Of a DNA stretch of 64,000 bases, positions 33,924 through 41,990 are shown one piece after another. A program made the translations under genes and the position numbers. This DNA comes from Adlercreutzia equolifaciens (GTDB lineage: Bacteria > Actinomycetota > Coriobacteriia > Coriobacteriales > Eggerthellaceae). Position 1 is the stretch's first letter, and the number at the start of each line of letters is the position of its first letter. The notes below the pieces were generated by a model that ran no database searches, was not told the origin of the DNA, and worked only from the letters and a program-made list of their open reading frames with translations. The stretch is from positions 1,364,001 through 1,428,000 of the forward strand of contig NZ_JARFIK010000001.1 of NCBI RefSeq assembly GCF_029076695.1. The letters run 5' to 3'.

Positions 33924-36569
33924 ATGACGAGCTATCTCGACAAGGTTCGTGAATCGTCAGCGCTGAGCCGCCGCAATTTCGTGAAGGCGGGGGCGGCCGC
34001 CACGGCTGCCTTGGCGGCGGGAAGTCTGGCGGCTTGCTCGCCCAACAAGGTTGAAATGGCCGAAACGGGCGAGAGCGGCGACGGACGCAGCGAGAACACG
34101 TCCGAGACCGATTATGGCCGCAACCTCACCGAGGGCACGTGGGTCAGCGCCTCGTGCTGGCACAATTGCGGCGGCCGCTGCGTCAACAAGGCCCTGGTTC
34201 GCGATGGCGTGGTCGTGCGCCAGAAGGCCGACGATCATCATGAGGACAGCCCTGACTTCCCCCAGCAGCGCGGCTGCTTGCGCGGTCGTTCCCAGCGCAT
34301 GCAGGTCTTCTCGGCCGACCGCTTGAAGTACCCCATGAAGCGCAAGAACTGGAGCCCCGAAGAGCCCCACGGCGAGCTGCGCGGCAAGGACGAGTGGGAG
34401 CGCATCAGCTGGGAAGAGGCCTTCAAGTACGTGGGCGATCAGCTGAAGAAGGTCTACGAGACCTACGGCCCCCGCGCCGTGCTGGCCCACGATGGCGGCT
34501 ATGCCGGCTATAGCACCATTCGCCTCATCAATGCTCTTGGCGGCGCCTGCGGCATTACGGACACGACGTCCATGGGCACCTACTGCCTGGACACCACGCG
34601 TCTGGGCCTGCCCCTGCAGGATTCCGCCACCGAGTCGGCGAACGATCGCTACGATCTAAAGAACGCCGAGTGGATTGTATTCCAGGGATGCAACCCCGCC
34701 TGGGCTTCCGGCGGCTCTTCCTGCTACAACTTCCTGCATGCCAAGGCTGCGGGAACGCAGTTCGTTATGATTGCCCCCAGCTGCAACGCCACCGCCCAGC
34801 TGCTCAATGCCCGCTGGATTCCCGTGCGTTCCGGCACCGATACGGCTTTCATGCTGGCCGTTGCCTACGAAATGCTCAAGCTTGACGAAGAGCGCGGCGA
34901 CGTGATCGATTGGGACTTCCTGAACACCTACTGCGTGGGCTTCGACAAGGACCACATGCCCGAGGATGCTGCCACGAAGGAGAACTTCCAGGACTACCTG
35001 CTGGGCACTTACGATGAGACGCCCAAGACGGCCGAATGGGCGAGCGAGATTTGCGGCACCCCGGTCGAGGATATTCGCTGGTACGCCGAACTGCTGGGCA
35101 AGCAGAACAAGGTGATGATTCTTCATAGCTACAGCTTTGCCCGCAACCATGATTCCGAGGACATTCCCCAGATGTTCATGACCTTGGGTGCCATGGGCGG
35201 CCACTTCGGCAAGAGCGGCCATGCCTGCGGCTCCACCTACTATGCGGCAGCGGGCAACGGTGGCCCCAACCTGGTGGCCGCCGGTGGTCACGGACTGGAG
35301 CCTTTGGCCAACGCGGTGGACGACGTCATTCCCGGTCCGGTGTTGTGGAAGAGCATCCTGGAGAAGAAGTACCCCTACATCGGCAACCACTACGGCGTCA
35401 TGGCTCCGCGCGAGGAGCGCGACATCGACATCCACCTCATTTTCTGGGGTCATTCGGCTCGCTTGCAGACGTCGCCCGACCTCATGCGCGGCATCGAGGC
35501 ACATCGTGCCATGGACTTCGTGTTCTGCAATGCCCAGTTTCTTACCACCCAGGCCAAGTACGCCGACATCGTGCTGCCCGTCGTTACCGAATGGGAGCGC
35601 GTGGGCCGCTTCGGCTCGCTGGGCAACCGCGAGGCACTGGTGGTGCATACCCAGGTCATCGACCCGCTGTTCGAGGCCAAAACCGATCAGGAGATCGGCG
35701 TGGGCATTGCCGAGGCCATGGGCATCGACCCAGCCACGGTCTACGGGCTTTCCGAGAAGCAGCAGTTTATGAACCAGATTCTGGGATGCACGGTCTTCGA
35801 CCCCGCCGCGGGCGATATGGTGCCCATGGTGACGGTAACCGCCGACGACCTGGCCGCCTGGGAGTGCGAGGGCGAGCCCCAGGAGGGCAAGGTGGCCCTG
35901 GAGAAGTTCCTGGCCGATGGCTGCTACCAGGTGGAGCGCTCCGAGGGCGACGAGTACAGCTTCGTTGCCTACAGCGACTACGTGGCTGATCCGGCGGCCA
36001 ACCCCCGTCCCAGCAATTCCGGTAAGTTCGAGATCTACTGCCAGGCCAAGAAGGATGCGCTCGACAGCTTTGGCTTTGACACGAACTTCAAGCCCTACCC
36101 CTCCTATCATCCGGCCGTGGAAGGCTGGGAGACGCGTTCCGAGGAATACCCCTATGTGGTGTACAACCCGCATTACTTCCGCCGCTCCCACAGCGTTTTC
36201 GACAACGTCACCTGGCTGCGTGAGGCTTGGCCGAATCCAGTGTTCATCAGCGCCCAGGATGCGGCCGACAAGGGCATTGAATCGGGCGACGACGTGGTGG
36301 TGTACAACCAGTACGGCAAGATTGTGCGCACCGCCAGCGTGCTGCAGACGCTCATGCCCGGCATGATCGGCGTGCCCCATGGCTCTTGGGTCGACTTGGA
36401 CGAGAACGAGGAATACGACCTGGGCGGCGCGGACAACGTGCTGTGCGGCCCGGTGGTCAGCGGCATGGCCGTGACGGGCTACAACAACTATAACTGCAAC
36501 ATTGAGAAGTACGCCGGCGAGGCCTTGGTGCCCGACTGCGAGAAGCCGCAGCGCATCATCGAGCTGTAG
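33924..36569 (+). CDS. Tat-exported molybdopterin oxidoreductase (DmsA-like catalytic subunit)
   Basis: The 881-residue protein starts at ATG 33924 behind GAAGGAGG. The Tat motif LSRRNFVKAG (14-23) is followed by a possible lipobox LAAC (Cys38). The [4Fe-4S] motif C78-x3-C82-x3-C86-x31-C118 has the spacing seen in DmsA-type enzymes, unlike the first molybdenum subunit in this window. Molybdopterin-domain landmarks include WIVFQGCNPAWA, WIPVRSGTDTAFMLA, ADIVLPVVTEWER and the C-terminal dinucleotide domain. The metal ligand could not be assigned. A DmsB-like subunit and a TorD-like chaperone follow, and no membrane anchor gene is present. The substrate may be a sulfoxide, an N-oxide or another acceptor. 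Confidence 0.92.
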   Translation: MTSYLDKVRESSALSRRNFVKAGAAATAALAAGSLAACSPNKVEMAETGESGDGRSENTSETDYGRNLTEGTWVSASCWHNCGGRCVNKALVRDGVVVRQKADDHHEDSPDFPQQRGCLRGRSQRMQVFSADRLKYPMKRKNWSPEEPHGELRGKDEWERISWEEAFKYVGDQLKKVYETYGPRAVLAHDGGYAGYSTIRLINALGGACGITDTTSMGTYCLDTTRLGLPLQDSATESANDRYDLKNAEWIVFQGCNPAWASGGSSCYNFLHAKAAGTQFVMIAPSCNATAQLLNARWIPVRSGTDTAFMLAVAYEMLKLDEERGDVIDWDFLNTYCVGFDKDHMPEDAATKENFQDYLLGTYDETPKTAEWASEICGTPVEDIRWYAELLGKQNKVMILHSYSFARNHDSEDIPQMFMTLGAMGGHFGKSGHACGSTYYAAAGNGGPNLVAAGGHGLEPLANAVDDVIPGPVLWKSILEKKYPYIGNHYGVMAPREERDIDIHLIFWGHSARLQTSPDLMRGIEAHRAMDFVFCNAQFLTTQAKYADIVLPVVTEWERVGRFGSLGNREALVVHTQVIDPLFEAKTDQEIGVGIAEAMGIDPATVYGLSEKQQFMNQILGCTVFDPAAGDMVPMVTVTADDLAAWECEGEPQEGKVALEKFLADGCYQVERSEGDEYSFVAYSDYVADPAANPRPSNSGKFEIYCQAKKDALDSFGFDTNFKPYPSYHPAVEGWETRSEEYPYVVYNPHYFRRSHSVFDNVTWLREAWPNPVFISAQDAADKGIESGDDVVVYNQYGKIVRTASVLQTLMPGMIGVPHGSWVDLDENEEYDLGGADNVLCGPVVSGMAVTGYNNYNCNIEKYAGEALVPDCEKPQRIIEL

Positions 36570-36580
36570 GAGGAGAGGTC

Positions 36581-37174
36581 ATGGCTAACGAGGGATCTGC
36601 CCGCAAGGGCTTCTATTTCAACCAGGACAATTGCATCGGCTGCCGCACCTGCCAGATTGCCTGCAAAGACAAGAACGACAACGAGATCGGTGTGGTGTTC
36701 CGCCGGGTCACCGACTATGAGGTGGGTGCGTACCCTGCAGTAAAGGGCTATCACTACGCTGCCACCTGCAATCACTGCGAGAACCCGGCCTGCGTGGAGG
36801 TGTGCCCCAACGGCGCCACCTACCTCAACGAGGCCGACGGCACCGTGCAGCACGACGATAGCAAGTGCATCGGCTGCGAGTACTGCGTGAAGGCCTGCCC
36901 CTATGGCCATCCGCAACTGGTGGAGAGCTTGCATGTTGTCCATCGTTGCAACGCCTGCATCCAGTTGCGCGAGGCGGGGGAGCAGCCGGCCTGTGTTGCC
37001 GCTTGCCCCATGCGCGCCCTGGAGTTCGGTGATATCGACGAGCTGCGTGCGGCGCACCCCGAGGGCGTCAACCAGCTGGCCATGCTGCCCGATGCTTCTC
37101 AGACGAACCCGTCGGTGGTCATCGATGCCAAGGCGGCTGCTCTGGAGGCTGATCCCGTGCAGGTGGCCCTGTAG
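36581..37174 (+). CDS. Four-cluster 4Fe-4S ferredoxin subunit (DmsB-like)
   Basis: The 197-residue subunit starts at ATG 36581 behind AGGAGAGG, 11 nt after the catalytic gene. The cysteine groups CIGCRTCQIACK (18-29), CNHCENPACVEVCP, CIGCEYCVKACP and CNAC with CVAACP form four [4Fe-4S] sites in the DmsB order. It carries electrons to the molybdenum subunit. Because no DmsC or NrfD-like anchor is encoded in the operon, its electron donor must be supplied by another locus or be soluble. Confidence 0.94.
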   Translation: MANEGSARKGFYFNQDNCIGCRTCQIACKDKNDNEIGVVFRRVTDYEVGAYPAVKGYHYAATCNHCENPACVEVCPNGATYLNEADGTVQHDDSKCIGCEYCVKACPYGHPQLVESLHVVHRCNACIQLREAGEQPACVAACPMRALEFGDIDELRAAHPEGVNQLAMLPDASQTNPSVVIDAKAAALEADPVQVAL

Positions 37175-37259
37175 GAGCAACGTGACGAACCCGAGCGATG
37201 GCAGCGGCACCCCTCCCCTTGGCCGCTGCCGTCGCTCGTGCGTCGGAGAGGGGAGTACG

Positions 37260-37991
37260 GTGGAGGAGCAAACCTATCAGGAAGAAGCCTCGACGGACGA
37301 GGCGCTTCAATGCCTGTTGACGGCTCGCACGGTGTTGTATGGGCTCCTGGCCCGGGCTTTTGGCGCCGAGCCCGACAGCAATCTTCTCGCGCTGATGACC
37401 GACGAGGCCGTTGTTGAGGCGGCCGCCCTTTTGCTCGATGGCGAAGCCGGCCATCCGTCGCTTGCAGGGAAGATGGTCGAGACTGCCCAGGAGGTGACTC
37501 TCGACGAGGCAGCCGGCCAGTATACGCGGCTCTTTATCGGGCCGGGCACCTTGCCTTCGCCGCCGTGGGAGTCGGTGCACCTTGGCGCGGACCGCCTTAT
37601 TTTCCAGGAAAGCACTTTGGCGGTGCGCGATGCCTACCGTCGCGGAGGATTCAAGGCCGCTGGCTATCCGCGCGAGCCCGATGATCACCTGGGTACCGAG
37701 TGCAGCTTCATGGCCGCCCTGGCGCAGCGGACTGGTGACGCATGGGCCGCCGACAATAAAGAGGCGGCCTTGAGCGATCTGGCAATTCAACGGGACTTTC
37801 TCGATCGCCATCTGCTTCGCTGGATCGGGCTCTTTAGCTGCCGTTTGCGCGAAGCTCCTGCCGCACTGCGAGCGGGAACATTGTATCCTGTGCTTGCGGA
37901 GGTTGCCGAGCGCTTCTGCCAAGTCGATCGTGGGCTTATCGACGAGCTGACGACGGCTCTGGGGGAAGCAAGCGGTATCGAAGGGCATTAG
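37260..37991 (+). CDS. TorD/DmsD family chaperone for the second molybdenum reductase
   Basis: The 243-residue helical protein starts at GTG 37260 behind GGAGAGGGG. Family landmarks are a Tyr/Phe-rich first helix (LLTARTVLYGLLARAFG), QYTRLFIGPGTLPSPPWESVHL near residue 86, and PDDHLGTECSFMAALA near 141. The GP-x-PPWESV segment is a TorD/DmsD signature. It presumably guides folding and Tat targeting of the 33924 product. The 85-nt gap after the ferredoxin gene contains a GC-rich stretch without a gene. Confidence 0.87.
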   Translation: MEEQTYQEEASTDEALQCLLTARTVLYGLLARAFGAEPDSNLLALMTDEAVVEAAALLLDGEAGHPSLAGKMVETAQEVTLDEAAGQYTRLFIGPGTLPSPPWESVHLGADRLIFQESTLAVRDAYRRGGFKAAGYPREPDDHLGTECSFMAALAQRTGDAWAADNKEAALSDLAIQRDFLDRHLLRWIGLFSCRLREAPAALRAGTLYPVLAEVAERFCQVDRGLIDELTTALGEASGIEGH

Positions 37992-38012
37992 GCGCTCAGG
38001 AGAGGGGAGCCC

Positions 38013-39671
38013 ATGGGCAATATCAAGCTCAAGACGAAGTTCGGAGTGCTCATCGTGCTCCTCATCTTGGTGTCGCTGGTGGCCAACATAGGCTGGACCT
38101 CTATGAATGCCCGGGCTCAAATGGAGAACGAGCTGCGAGAAAAGGGTCAGGTGCTTGCCCAGCAGATGGATGCTGTCTGGGAATTCATGGCCTCCAACCA
38201 GGATCGCCTCGAGCAGATCTCCTATACCGATGAAGGCGTGTACCAAGGGCTCCATTGCGCCATCGTCGGTCGCTCCATCGGCGCTCTTTTCACGTCGCAG
38301 TCAACCTACGCTACCAAGTTCGTCAACTTCGATCCTCGCAACGAGGCCGACGAGCCCGATGCGTTCGAGGCGGAGGCCCTGACCGCTTTCGGCAATGGCA
38401 CGGCCGCGGAGTATTGCGGCATTGTGGAGGAAGACGGCGAAGAAGTGTTTCGCTACGTGGCGCCTATGCGCATCGAGAAGAACTGCCTCGAATGCCACGG
38501 TGAGCCCAAAGGCGAGATAGACGTGACCGGCTTTCCCAAAGAGGGCTGGAAGCTGGGGGATGTGGGCGGTGCCATCAGCATTGTCATGCCCCTTGACGTT
38601 TACATGGAGAGCGAGCGCTTCTCGGTGATTCAGGACGTTATCTTCTTCGGCGGTATGCTGCTTGTGTGCCTCTTGGTCATTTATGTGGCGCTCAAGTACC
38701 TGGTCACGCGGCCGCTTGCGCGCATCCAGGAGGGTGTGGCCAGTATCCAGCGCGGCAACCTTGGCGTGCGCTTCGCCCACTCGCAGTCCTCGCGCGAGAT
38801 CAACGACCTTATGCAAGAGTTCAACGCCATGGCGGCTGAGCTTGCAGACGTCTATAACAACCTGGAGTCCGAGGTGGCCGACCGCACAGCGGCTCTTGAG
38901 CGGGCCAACGCGGTACTGGAAAACCAGCGCGCCCAGCTTGAGGAGGCCAACGACCGGCTGCGTCAGGACAATCAGTACAAGTCGGACTTCCTGGCCATGA
39001 TGAGCCATGAGCTTCGCACGCCTTTGACCAGCATCATCGCCTTTACCGAACTGCTGAACAACGAGCGTGCTCCTATGGACGAAAAGGAAGAGGAGACGCG
39101 CCGCGAGATTGAGGCCAACAGCCATGCGCTGCTGCTCATGATCAACGATATTTTGGAAATGAGTCGGCTTGACGCCGGCAGAACGGATATGAGCGTGGAA
39201 GTGGTGGATCTGGGCGACGTCGCCGGCATGGTGCTCGATGTGGTGGCGCCGTTGGCCGCGCGCAACCGCATTGCTTTTACCTGCGAGATCGACCCGAACG
39301 TACCCCTGGTGCGCGCCGATTTCGAGAAGCTGCGTCATGTGGTGGAAAACCTGTGCGGCAATGCCATGAAGTTCACCCCCGAAGGCGGCCGTGTCACCTT
39401 GAGTATGGACTTCGATGCGGACAGCAACGTCGTGCTCATTCATGTGGCCGATACCGGCATCGGCATTGCCCCCGAAGACCAGCAACGTATTTTCGAGCGC
39501 TTTGTGCAGGCTGATTCGTCGGTGTCGCGCAAGTACAGCGGCACCGGTTTGGGCCTGGCACTGGCCAAAGAGTACGTGGAAATGCATGGCGGCACCATCG
39601 AGGTGGAAAGCACACTGGGCGAGGGGAGCGTCTTCACGGTGCATCTGCCCGTCGAGCGAGAGGAGAAGTAA
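38013..39671 (+). CDS. Sensor histidine kinase with extracytoplasmic c-type haem motif
   Basis: The 552-residue kinase has two membrane helices (about 8-28 and 208-228) around an extracytoplasmic domain of about 180 residues resembling the DUF3365/Tll0287-like family. That domain contains CLECH at 158-162, a c-type haem attachment site. A HAMP segment (about 229-283), a coiled coil (about 285-322), a HisKA domain with H332 in SHELRTP, and an HATPase domain (NLCGNAMKFTP, DTGIGI, GTGLGLAL) follow. It starts 22 nt after the TorD gene and 3 nt before its response regulator. It probably senses redox state or a small ligand and controls the adjacent reductase operon (inference). Confidence 0.92.
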   Translation: MGNIKLKTKFGVLIVLLILVSLVANIGWTSMNARAQMENELREKGQVLAQQMDAVWEFMASNQDRLEQISYTDEGVYQGLHCAIVGRSIGALFTSQSTYATKFVNFDPRNEADEPDAFEAEALTAFGNGTAAEYCGIVEEDGEEVFRYVAPMRIEKNCLECHGEPKGEIDVTGFPKEGWKLGDVGGAISIVMPLDVYMESERFSVIQDVIFFGGMLLVCLLVIYVALKYLVTRPLARIQEGVASIQRGNLGVRFAHSQSSREINDLMQEFNAMAAELADVYNNLESEVADRTAALERANAVLENQRAQLEEANDRLRQDNQYKSDFLAMMSHELRTPLTSIIAFTELLNNERAPMDEKEEETRREIEANSHALLLMINDILEMSRLDAGRTDMSVEVVDLGDVAGMVLDVVAPLAARNRIAFTCEIDPNVPLVRADFEKLRHVVENLCGNAMKFTPEGGRVTLSMDFDADSNVVLIHVADTGIGIAPEDQQRIFERFVQADSSVSRKYSGTGLGLALAKEYVEMHGGTIEVESTLGEGSVFTVHLPVEREEK

Positions 39672-39673
39672 CC

Positions 39674-40417
39674 ATGGAGCAGTCTCTGACGGGGCGTTCG
39701 GAGCGCGGTAGTGCGGGCAAGGTTATGCTCATCGACGACGACAAGAGCCTCCATGTGCTCATGAGGCGCATTTTGGAGGGTGCCGGCTACGAGTTCTGCG
39801 GAGCCCAGGATGGACTGGCAGGGCTCGAGATGATTGCCGGTGAGAAACCCGATCTGCTGCTGCTCGACGTCATGATGCCCGGCATGAACGGTTTTGACGT
39901 CTGCCGGTCGATGCGCGAGCAGGGACGCCGTATTCCTGTTATATTTCTTTCCGCGAAGGGCGATATTGTGGACAAGTCCATCGGCTTCAACGCTGGTGGT
40001 GACGATTACGTAGTCAAGCCTTTCAGTTCCGACGAGCTCTTGCTGCGCGTCCAGGCCCATTTGCGCCGTCACCGCGATGACCTGGCCTTCGCCAAAGCGG
40101 TAAGTCGCGAGGGCAGCAGCCGCACCGGGGACTTGGAGATTCTTTTCAACCAGTACGAGGTGCGCTTGCGCGGCGAGCTGGTAAACCTGACGGCCAAGGA
40201 ATTCGAAATCTTGGCGCTTTTGGCGGCAAATCCCGGCCAGGTTTTTACCCGAGCGCAAATATACGAGCACATTTGGGGCGCAGACAGCTCGGTGGACGAG
40301 AGCACCATCACTGTATTCATGCGCAAGATTCGCGAGAAGATCGAGGACAACCCGTCCCAGCCGAAATACCTGCTTACGGTATGGCGCGTGGGCTACAAGT
40401 TCGTCGAGCGGGTGTAG
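39674..40417 (+). CDS. OmpR-family response regulator
   Basis: The 247-residue protein has an N-terminal receiver domain with phosphoacceptor D65 in LLLLDVMMPG, conserved acidic residues IDDD near 20 and K in VVKPFS. A C-terminal winged helix follows (LTAKEFEILALLAANPGQVFTRAQIYEHIWG, then VDESTITVFMRKIREKI). It is encoded 3 nt after the haem-motif kinase, which is its cognate partner. ATG 39674 follows AGGAGAAG. Confidence 0.95.
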   Translation: MEQSLTGRSERGSAGKVMLIDDDKSLHVLMRRILEGAGYEFCGAQDGLAGLEMIAGEKPDLLLLDVMMPGMNGFDVCRSMREQGRRIPVIFLSAKGDIVDKSIGFNAGGDDYVVKPFSSDELLLRVQAHLRRHRDDLAFAKAVSREGSSRTGDLEILFNQYEVRLRGELVNLTAKEFEILALLAANPGQVFTRAQIYEHIWGADSSVDESTITVFMRKIREKIEDNPSQPKYLLTVWRVGYKFVERV

Positions 40418-40479
40418 CACAGCGGCGGAATTGCTTTCTGTGGGTTTCCTCGGCGTGGGCGGGGGAGAGGTTGGGGCTT

Positions 40480-40488
40480 TGCTACAAT
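40480..40488 (+). promoter_or_regulatory. Extended -10 promoter before the trigger-factor-like gene
   Basis: TTGCTACAAT presents TGC followed by -10 TACAAT (40483-40488), 61 nt before ATG 40550. No good -35 is visible, as expected of an extended -10 promoter. Confidence 0.45.
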
Positions 40489-40549
40489 AACGCCCGAACT
40501 ATCGGGTGCGTCGCACCCCACCCTTCAACCTGTGAGGAGAACCTGACCC

Positions 40550-41869
40550 ATGCAAGTAACCGAGAAGAAGATCGCCGACGGCATCATTCGCCTTTCCTGC
40601 GAAGCTACCGCCCAGGAGGTGAACAACGCCCTGCGCGAGGCTGGCGAGGCCTTTGCCCAGTCCATGGGCGTGCGTCTGCAGCCCGGCAAGACCGTGGACG
40701 AGTGCGTTAAAGAGGCTTTGGGCATCACCGATCTGGACAAGGTCATCGAGGCCAACGCCATCGAGGTGCTGGTGCCGCGCGCGCTGGATCGCCGCAACCT
40801 GGTGCCGGCGTTCCCGCCGAAGGCCACGCCGTCCCAGAAGTTCGAGCGCGGCAAGCGCTTCGCCTTCACCATGGACGTCACCGTCAAGCCCACCTACGAG
40901 CTGAAGTCCTACGAGCCCATCGAGGTGACGGTGCAGCCCTTCGCCTTCGACGATTCCGTTATCGACCAGCAGATCGACGAGCTGGCCCATCGCTATACCG
41001 CTTACGTGACGGCCGATCCCAAGCCCCTGGCTGCGGGCGACGCCTGCGAGATTGCCATGACCATCTCCCAGGACGGCCAGGAGATCAAGGCGCTGTGCAC
41101 CGAGGGCCGCACCTATGTGATGAGCCAAGGGTTCATGCCCGAGGGCTTCGACAAGGAGCTCATCGGCATGGAGCCGGGCCAGACCAAGGAGTTCTCCTTC
41201 GACGCTCCGCAGCTGAACGAGGCCGGCGAAGAGGTCACGCAGAAGCTCGACTGCAAGGTTACCGTAAAGGAAGTGCAGAAGGAGGCCGTGCCCGTCATCG
41301 ACGACGCCTGGGTAAAGGCCAACCTGCCCGGCATGGAGACGGTGGAGGCCCTGCGCGCCGACATGCGCCGCGTGTTCGAGGCGCAGCAGCGCGAAGGCTA
41401 TCAGAACTACGTGCAGCAGATGGTGCTCTCGCAGCTGGCGCGCCGCTTCGAGGGTCGCATTGCCGACGAGATCTACGAGGCCACCCGCAACCAGCTCATG
41501 CAGAACCTGCAGATGGAGCTGCAGCAGCAGGGCATGGACTTCCAGCAGTTCGTCGCGGCCAACGGCGGCGAGCAGCAGTTCGGCATGATGCTCATGATGC
41601 AGACCCGCGAGGTGCTCGTTCAGGGCTTCTGCCTCGACGCAGTGTACCGCCACGAGCGCATGACCCTTACCGATGCCGATCTGGACGCGGCCTGCCTGGC
41701 CATGAATCCCCAGGGCAATCCCAGCTACCTGCGCCAGCAGCTGGAGGCCGCCGGCCGCGGCTTCGCCCTGCGCGAGACGGCCGAGCGCAACAAGGCCCTG
41801 CGCTTTGTGGTGGAGAAGGCCGTTATCACCGAGCAGGAGCCGGAGGCTCCCGCCCCGGCGGCCGAGTAG
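40550..41869 (+). CDS. tig: Divergent trigger-factor-like chaperone
   Basis: The 439-residue protein has the three-part layout of trigger factor: an N-terminal domain (1-110), an FKBP-like domain (about 140-240, with GMEPGQTKEFSFD near 205) and a long helical C-terminal domain rich in Gln. The ribosome-docking signature Gly-Phe-Arg-Lys-Gly is not present; SMGVRLQPGKT stands in its place near residue 38. The prolyl-isomerase core is also weakly conserved. It may be a second, specialised chaperone and not the housekeeping trigger factor, which usually sits beside clpP. ATG 40550 has GTGAGGAG upstream. Confidence 0.75.
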   Translation: MQVTEKKIADGIIRLSCEATAQEVNNALREAGEAFAQSMGVRLQPGKTVDECVKEALGITDLDKVIEANAIEVLVPRALDRRNLVPAFPPKATPSQKFERGKRFAFTMDVTVKPTYELKSYEPIEVTVQPFAFDDSVIDQQIDELAHRYTAYVTADPKPLAAGDACEIAMTISQDGQEIKALCTEGRTYVMSQGFMPEGFDKELIGMEPGQTKEFSFDAPQLNEAGEEVTQKLDCKVTVKEVQKEAVPVIDDAWVKANLPGMETVEALRADMRRVFEAQQREGYQNYVQQMVLSQLARRFEGRIADEIYEATRNQLMQNLQMELQQQGMDFQQFVAANGGEQQFGMMLMMQTREVLVQGFCLDAVYRHERMTLTDADLDAACLAMNPQGNPSYLRQQLEAAGRGFALRETAERNKALRFVVEKAVITEQEPEAPAPAAE

Positions 41870-41929
41870 CCGATAGCGTTTTGGGGCGGTCGGCGTTGCC
41901 GATTCGTTCCCAGCTAAGCACGATGAACC

Positions 41930-41957
41930 GAAGGGCGGCTGCGGGCCGCCCTTCTTT
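41930..41957 (+). terminator. Hairpin between chaperone gene and radical SAM gene
   Basis: The stem GAAGGGCGGC / GCCGCCCTTC with loop TGCGG is followed by only three T residues. It is probably a partial terminator or attenuator, 33 nt before the next start codon. Confidence 0.65.
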
Positions 41958-41990
41958 GCAGGGGCCTCGACCCCGGAAAGGCGTCTTCCT

